Positions 59,959 through 64,000 of a stretch of 64,000 nt of DNA are shown here, piece after piece. Within the stretch, counting starts at the first letter, position 1; the number at the start of each line of letters is the position of its first letter. The translations under genes were made by a program, and so were the position numbers. Source of the stretch: Halobacillus naozhouensis (GTDB lineage: Bacteria > Bacillota > Bacilli > Bacillales > Halobacillaceae); NCBI RefSeq assembly GCF_029714185.1, contig NZ_CP121671.1:682001-746000 (forward strand), in the 5' to 3' direction. The notes beneath the pieces are model-generated. The model saw only the letters and a program-made list of their open reading frames with translations. It made no database searches and was not told the DNA's origin.

Positions 59959-60168
59959 GTGAGTGATTATCAATCAGGAGAGTTGATACAGAAGCGGTGC
60001 AGACAATGTTTCCACGATGAAGCGAAAATCTTGAAAGTGGATCGTAAGGATTTTCATGACAAAAAGGCAGCTTTTATCTGGTGCCAATGTCCGGAGTGCG
60101 GAATGAATGATGGTGAACTTATTCCAGAAGGATACCAACAAGAATCAGACATTCTTCAAAAGAAGTAA
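59959..60168 (+). CDS. hypothetical 69-residue four-cysteine protein
   Basis: GTG 59959 follows GGAGGAG by 6 nt. The product has CRQC near residue 15 and CQCPEC near residue 45, suggesting a zinc-ribbon-like fold, and otherwise charged residues. No family is recognised. It stands alone between terminators. Confidence 0.65.
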   Translation: MSDYQSGELIQKRCRQCFHDEAKILKVDRKDFHDKKAAFIWCQCPECGMNDGELIPEGYQQESDILQKK

Positions 60169-60240
60169 TATCAATAAAAAATGGGATCAGAACAGCTTTT
60201 ACAGGGCTGTTCTGAACTTCTGTACTAAATAGGTAACAGT

Positions 60241-60280
60241 AAAGGAAGGGCCAGGAATGATCTGGTCCTTCCTTTTCTAA
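60241..60280 (+). terminator. terminator after the four-cysteine gene
   Basis: AAGGAAGG-CCAG / CTGG-CCTTCCTT stem with a 6-nt loop and TTTTCT. A weaker AGAACAG/CTGTTCT hairpin precedes it at about 60187-60211. Confidence 0.85.
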
Positions 60281-60391
60281 TGCAATAAGCCGCTCCCCTT
60301 AATGGTTTTATTAGGAGAAATTGGGATACGATAGATACAAGAACATCTATCCAGATTGTTGAATAGACAAGGCTGAGAAGGGACGGTTGAA

Positions 60392-60577
60392 ATGGATTTT
60401 TCGAATAGCCAGAAACTGATGGCGGGATTCTTCATAGGTATTATGATGGCAGTAGGGTTTCAAGTAGGTTTATCTCTTACAGATCATGTTGCTATGAGTA
60501 TTATCATTGCATGCGCAGCGGGCATGGTCGCACGGTTTATTTGTTACTTGCTCATTAGAGCTTTAAATCATCGATAG
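60392..60577 (+). CDS. hypothetical 61-residue membrane protein
   Basis: Two helices, KLMAGFFIGIMMAVGFQVGL and AMSIIIACAAGMVARFICYLL, are separated by a short loop. GAAGGGACGG precedes ATG with long spacing. It is followed by a strong terminator. No family is recognised. Confidence 0.6.
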   Translation: MDFSNSQKLMAGFFIGIMMAVGFQVGLSLTDHVAMSIIIACAAGMVARFICYLLIRALNHR

Positions 60578-60607
60578 GTCTCGATGAATGGCCATATCGT
60601 TTTCAGT

Positions 60608-60643
60608 AAGCTCTCCGTCAGGATCTGACGGGGAGCTTTTTGA
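60608..60643 (+). terminator. terminator
   Basis: AGCTCTCCGTCA / TGACGGGGAGCT stem (one G-U) with loop GGATC and a T-run. Confidence 0.88.
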
Positions 60644-60802
60644 TGAGCAAGGCCTGGGAGGAAGCCTTGGAAAAATACTTTTTTATATTTTAATTTCATA
60701 GACACCTGATCCGCGCGGCATACGATTATAGGTATAGAAGGAGCTAGCGACTAAGAAAGAGAGCTGGCTGACCTTCATGACCATATCAAGGAGGAATTAC
60801 TA

Positions 60803-61495
60803 ATGAACTATTTAAAGGAAATCAATGCATTTTATAATCAGCTTGAGGTTAACCCGCTATCTGGATCAGCGAATTCGTTATGGCATGCGCTTCTGCACAT
60901 TAACAATAAAGCCGGGTGGAAAAAGGAGTTTACGGTAGCTGCATCAGTGTTATGTTCGAAAGCAGGCTTGAGTGACGGGACTTTCAAACGAGCGCGAAAT
61001 GAGTTGAAACAAAAAGGCTATATTATCCATAAAGCGAGGGGTTCAAATTTGAGTGCGGTCTACGAGATGATCTCCGTGCAGACAATAATGGACTACAGTG
61101 CTTTCCGTAATGATTCCCCATTAGTTAAACAAAAAAAGAAACAGAAAGAAGTAGTACAAGTAGTCGGCCCAAATCTCCATTCTTTTTACGAACAAAATAT
61201 TGGAACAGTTACTCCGTTCATCGCAGAGATGATGAAAGAATGGTGTGAGGAGCTGTCGGAAGAATTAGTGATGGAAGCTTTGAAAATTGCTGTACGCCAA
61301 AATAAATTATTTTTCCAGTACATTGATGGGATTTTAAGGCAATGGAAGCAGAAGGGTGTAAGAAAGATAGCTGAGGTAAAAGAGGGTGTAGAAAGCCATA
61401 GTAAAGAATCTTTAAGAGACAAAAATAAGCGTATTTTTGACAAGCTGAGAGACAAGGGTGATCCATGGATTACTGTGCCAAGAACAGAGAGCTAA
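60803..61495 (+). CDS. DnaD-domain replication-type protein
   Basis: The 230-residue protein has an N-terminal winged-helix-like part (GSANSLWHALLHINNKAGW, GTFKRARNELKQKGYI) and a C-terminal DnaD/DnaB-like helical domain (FYEQNIGTVTPFIAEMM, KIAVRQNKLFFQYIDGILRQW). DnaD proteins load helicase at replication start. This length matches the accessory or phage-borne type rather than chromosomal DnaD. No phage or plasmid genes surround it, so it may be a remnant of mobile DNA or a domesticated copy. AAGGAGG precedes ATG. Confidence 0.85.
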   Translation: MNYLKEINAFYNQLEVNPLSGSANSLWHALLHINNKAGWKKEFTVAASVLCSKAGLSDGTFKRARNELKQKGYIIHKARGSNLSAVYEMISVQTIMDYSAFRNDSPLVKQKKKQKEVVQVVGPNLHSFYEQNIGTVTPFIAEMMKEWCEELSEELVMEALKIAVRQNKLFFQYIDGILRQWKQKGVRKIAEVKEGVESHSKESLRDKNKRIFDKLRDKGDPWITVPRTES

Positions 61496-61665
61496 ACAAT
61501 TAACACGTTCATGAGAACTAGGAGGGAGAGTTATTCAAAAAAGGAAATACCTAGAGGAAGTTCTTGAATTAAAGACCCCGCTTTTTTAAAATGTATCGGT
61601 AAAGCGATTAAACAAGTGTGAAACTTTTCCTTGATTCAGTCGTAACGTAATAGAGCAAAAAAACT

Positions 61666-61770
61666 GTTATTTGAGAATCCACGCTAGTTATTTCTGAATC
61701 CTCTCTGGTTATTTAAGAATCATCAGCCGTTATTTTAAAATAAACTTTAGTTTTAAGGATTACGGTCAAT
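61666..61770. repeat. five-unit 21-bp degenerate tandem array
   Basis: GTTATTT-type units begin at 61666, 61687, 61708, 61729 and 61750, exactly 21 bp apart. The core is GTTATTTnnGAATC. Its complement, GATTCnnAAATAAC, aligns with the consensus of the 3853-3978 array. The array fills the 396-bp gap between the DnaD-type gene and the next membrane gene and keeps no open frame (TAA in one unit of the complement). Confidence 0.82.
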
Positions 61771-61891
61771 ATTTAAGAATATATATTGCGTGCCGGTATC
61801 TTTAAGCTTTAAAAAAACAGTGAGATTAGCATACGTCTTATAAATACAGGGAAGTAGTCGTATTGAATCTAGGCAGGGGATGTGAGCATAG

Positions 61892-62431
61892 TTGAATTTA
61901 ATTGGCTGGTTGATTATTGCGAGTGAAATTGGGTTTTGGGTGTTTATTGTATTAGGCTTAGTTACACGGTATGTGTTTAAATCTAAAAAACTAGGTTTAT
62001 TCTTTTTAGCTTTAACACCATTGATTGATTTGATCTTATTAGTCACCACAAGTGTAGACTTATTCCGCGGATCTACAGCTACTATGGCCCATGCCATTGC
62101 TGCTGTTTATATCGGAGTCTCCGTGGCATTCGGTAAAAGTATGATTGAATGGGCAGATGTTCGGTTTCAATACTATATAACCAGACAAGGGCCGCCACCG
62201 AAGAAGCGTGTAGGGATGGACCATGCAAAGCATTATTTTAAAAGCTGGGGTCAGCATGTGCTTGCTTATGTGATAGGGGCAGGTTTTCTAGCCATCGTAA
62301 TTTTCTTTATTAGTGATCCATCTCGTACGGAGGCATTAGAAAAAGTATTAAAGCTTTGGACAGTGGTACTAGGCATTGATTTCGTCATTGCGATTAGTCA
62401 TTTCGTTTGGCCAAAAAAAGCCAAAGGATAA
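61892..62431 (+). CDS. hypothetical integral membrane protein
   Basis: The product has 179 residues. Three N-terminal helices (GWLIIASEIGFWVFIVLGLV, LGLFFLALTPLIDLILLVTT, AHAIAAVYIGVSVAFG), a soluble loop (ADVRFQYYITRQGPPPKKRVG) and two C-terminal helices match a family often found in Gram-positive genomes with the GFWVFIVLGL..PLIDLILL pattern. The role is unknown. TTG 61892 follows GGGGATGTGAG. Confidence 0.7.
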   Translation: MNLIGWLIIASEIGFWVFIVLGLVTRYVFKSKKLGLFFLALTPLIDLILLVTTSVDLFRGSTATMAHAIAAVYIGVSVAFGKSMIEWADVRFQYYITRQGPPPKKRVGMDHAKHYFKSWGQHVLAYVIGAGFLAIVIFFISDPSRTEALEKVLKLWTVVLGIDFVIAISHFVWPKKAKG

Positions 62432-62583
62432 TTGGCATTTGTCAAAAGGAGCACTTTTGCAAGAGAAAGGGTTCTGCTCATTCTTCGCGGGTTGTATCGT
62501 TCGGTAGAGTGAAAACCGCTCATGGTAATAGGTTACTAAGTGAGGTTGCTTTTCAAAAAACTGAAGTGGGAGAGTTGGCTAAT

Positions 62584-63096
62584 ATGTCTTACGCCCCATT
62601 TAAAGTGCGAATTTATGCTTTCCTGTTAGATTACCTTGTTATTGTTATATACGGTATTTTTGTTTTAGGCACCATTTCATTTGTATTTCGATCGTATATA
62701 AATTATTTATTCTCAAATTCTCCCGTTACCGCTGAATTGACAGGTTTTATAATGATAACGTTACCCGTTTCTCTTTACTTTATTATAGGCGAACAGTCCA
62801 AATGGCAAGGGACATGGGGAAAAAGGAAAATGAGCATCCGTGTTGTTGATCATAGCGGGCGGCGTATTGGTAAAGGGCGTTCAGCTGTTCGAACAGCAAT
62901 CAAATTTCTACCCTGGGAAGTGGCCCATTTCGGTATATGGCAGCTGATGCTTCCTACTGATTTTTCGGGGATCACCATTTTGATCATATTGAATGCCGTC
63001 AATATCACCATAATATTGTATCTATTCATTCCATTTACAAATAAAAAAAGGAAAAATATCTATGATTGGATTTCAGGAACAGTCGTCATTAAATGA
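62584..63096 (+). CDS. RDD-family membrane protein
   Basis: The 170-residue protein has the RDD opening VRIYAFLLDYLVIVIYG (Arg and Asp in helix 1), QGTWGKRKMSIRVVD after helix 2, and a third helix before the ending DWISGTVVIK. RDD proteins are small membrane proteins; some are Na+/H+ antiporters in halophiles. ATG 62584 is chosen at the point where the family begins; the open frame upstream to 62407 is not conserved-looking. The RBS (GGGAGAG) is rather far. Confidence 0.8.
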   Translation: MSYAPFKVRIYAFLLDYLVIVIYGIFVLGTISFVFRSYINYLFSNSPVTAELTGFIMITLPVSLYFIIGEQSKWQGTWGKRKMSIRVVDHSGRRIGKGRSAVRTAIKFLPWEVAHFGIWQLMLPTDFSGITILIILNAVNITIILYLFIPFTNKKRKNIYDWISGTVVIK

Positions 63097-63197
63097 CTGT
63101 TTAGTCGGAGGGCGATTGTTAAGCAGTAAAATGAGACTGTACATTCTTACTTAGAGAAGCATTCAAGTGAATGATTATATACGTAGGTTTTGATAAT

Positions 63198-63247
63198 AAA
63201 ACAGGGTGCCTCATAAGTGAAATACACTTGTGGGGTACCCTGTTTCG
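63198..63247. terminator. bidirectional terminator
   Basis: AAACAGGGT-CC / GG-ACCCTGTTT with an inner AGTG/CACT stem lies between the convergent RDD and DUF188 genes. Confidence 0.82.
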
Positions 63248-63266
63248 CTTGAGATTGAACATTTTT

Positions 63267-63707
63267 TCACTTTGAAATGGCTGTTTTAAAAATGTCTCTA
63301 AACTTCTCCTTATCCTCCGATGTAAAAGGCTTCGGCCCCTTTGTACGCTTTCCGCTTTTTCGAGCTTTTGCACTCAAATAACGTGTTTGTAGTAATTGGT
63401 CGATGTTCTCGTTTGTATAGATAAACCCTTTATGATGAAGAACTGTACAACCTTTTGCTAAGGCTAGCGAAGCAAGGCCATAATCCTGGGTAACAATGAG
63501 GTCACCCATTTCTGCTAACTTCATAATCCGATAATCCGCAGCCTCTGGGCCAGAATCAACATAAATGGTTTCCACCCCTGATTGTTGGTCCGCATTAGAA
63601 TAATGAGAAAAACTGGTAACAAGGATAACGGGGATCTCTTCATTCGTACCTTCAGAGATAATAATATCTTTTACCGGACAAGCATCTGCATCTACATAAA
63701 TTTTCAT
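63267..63707 (-). CDS. YaiI/YqxD-family (DUF188) protein
   Basis: The 146-residue protein begins MKIYVDADACPVKDII and contains VDSGPEAADYRIMKLAEMGDLIVTQDYGLASLALAKG, the PIN-like nuclease fold of the DUF188 family. Conserved aspartates (DADACPV, DYGLA) could bind metal. ATG 63707 follows GGAGAGATAAAG. The activity is unproven in the family. Confidence 0.9.
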   Translation of the reverse strand: MKIYVDADACPVKDIIISEGTNEEIPVILVTSFSHYSNADQQSGVETIYVDSGPEAADYRIMKLAEMGDLIVTQDYGLASLALAKGCTVLHHKGFIYTNENIDQLLQTRYLSAKARKSGKRTKGPKPFTSEDKEKFRDIFKTAISK

Positions 63708-63958
63708 CTTTATCTCTCCGTAAATAAGTTCGAATTGATAGTGATCATACTGGCCGATCAAGGGTTTGTCAAGAGATGGAGAGACTTTAACGATATTTTA
63801 GTTACTAAACAGTGGCGATTTTGGCTCACCGATTTCCCCTTTTTCCCTGTTGCAACGTCTCTCTTCAGTTCATCATTTATGATAATATGAACAACAATAG
63901 AGGGTTATTTCCCTGAAAACGTACTTATACGAAAAGAGGAATTTATAAATTTAGAAGG

Positions 63959-64000
63959 ATGTTGAATTCTTTGAAACTATCGCTGCAAACTAAAATACTG
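63959..64000 (+). CDS. start of a gene cut by the window edge, possibly a sensor histidine kinase
   Basis: From ATG 63959 or the in-frame TTGs at 63962 and 63971, the frame reads NSLKLSLQTKIL and runs off the end. AGAAGG lies just upstream. The SLQTKIL pattern is how many DcuS/CitA-type sensor kinases begin before their first helix. Only about 14 codons are visible. Confidence 0.4.
   Translation, partial: MLNSLKLSLQTKIL

Overview
The window is chromosomal DNA from a low-to-moderate GC, spore-forming Bacillaceae bacterium. A salt-tolerant genus such as Halobacillus or a close relative is the best guess. The pointers are AGGAGG-type ribosome binding sites with frequent TTG/GTG starts, sporulation genes (cotJABC and a YjcZ-type miniprotein), a tapA-sipW-tasA matrix operon, an ald/adeR pair, a BCCT osmolyte-type transporter, and many acidic secreted proteins. 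No rRNA, tRNA, CRISPR array, insertion sequence or prophage was seen.

Layout. 1-6.2 kb: a collapsed arsenic locus (arsR head joined to an arsC body), a secreted M28 aminopeptidase, a sugar/H+ symporter, a 21-bp repeat array and an SLH-anchored 5'-nucleotidase. 6.3-18.8 kb: mostly single small genes (MazG-like, SDR, tubby-like, GNATs, YmaF, CBO0543, DUF1206, a miniature kinase-like protein), pirin/MarR, fosB, the cotJABC spore-coat operon and a polysaccharide deacetylase. 18.9-28.1 kb: a starch/cyclodextrin module. A secreted CGTase makes cyclodextrins, an MdxEFG-type ABC importer takes up oligosaccharides, a cytoplasmic neopullulanase/cyclomaltodextrinase opens them, and a LacI-type regulator controls the set. 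Both amylase genes carry related leader sequences ending in a terminator hairpin. 28.2-34 kb: glutathione peroxidase, alanine dehydrogenase with its PucR-type activator, and a frameshifted orphan OppA. 34.3-43.8 kb: a holin-like type I toxin and a decayed second copy, an M20 peptidase, a Nudix hydrolase, a frameshifted MFS transporter, an AlkA-like glycosylase, a secreted nuclease and small stress-type genes. 43.9-50.5 kb: a BmrA-like exporter, a guanine-class riboswitch in front of a lipoprotein nucleosidase, a BCCT transporter and an ABC-2 exporter pair. 50.9-64 kb: the tapA-sipW-tasA operon, a flavin reductase, a MerR-methyltransferase fusion, a Rieske-flavoprotein, a KGG-repeat stress protein made of 60-bp DNA repeats, DUF2254, a DnaD-domain protein, a second 21-bp repeat array, RDD and DUF188 proteins, and the start of a probable sensor kinase.

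The most interesting signals are these: the two 21-bp-period arrays (about two helical turns per unit) that share one degenerate consensus; the shared terminator-bearing leaders of the two amylase genes; the riboswitch-controlled lipoprotein nucleosidase with an Asp-to-Asn change in its base-binding loop; the MerR-methyltransferase fusion behind a 19-bp-spacer promoter; and several apparent ATT starts and gene-decay events. All calls come from reading the sequence by eye; no database search was run.
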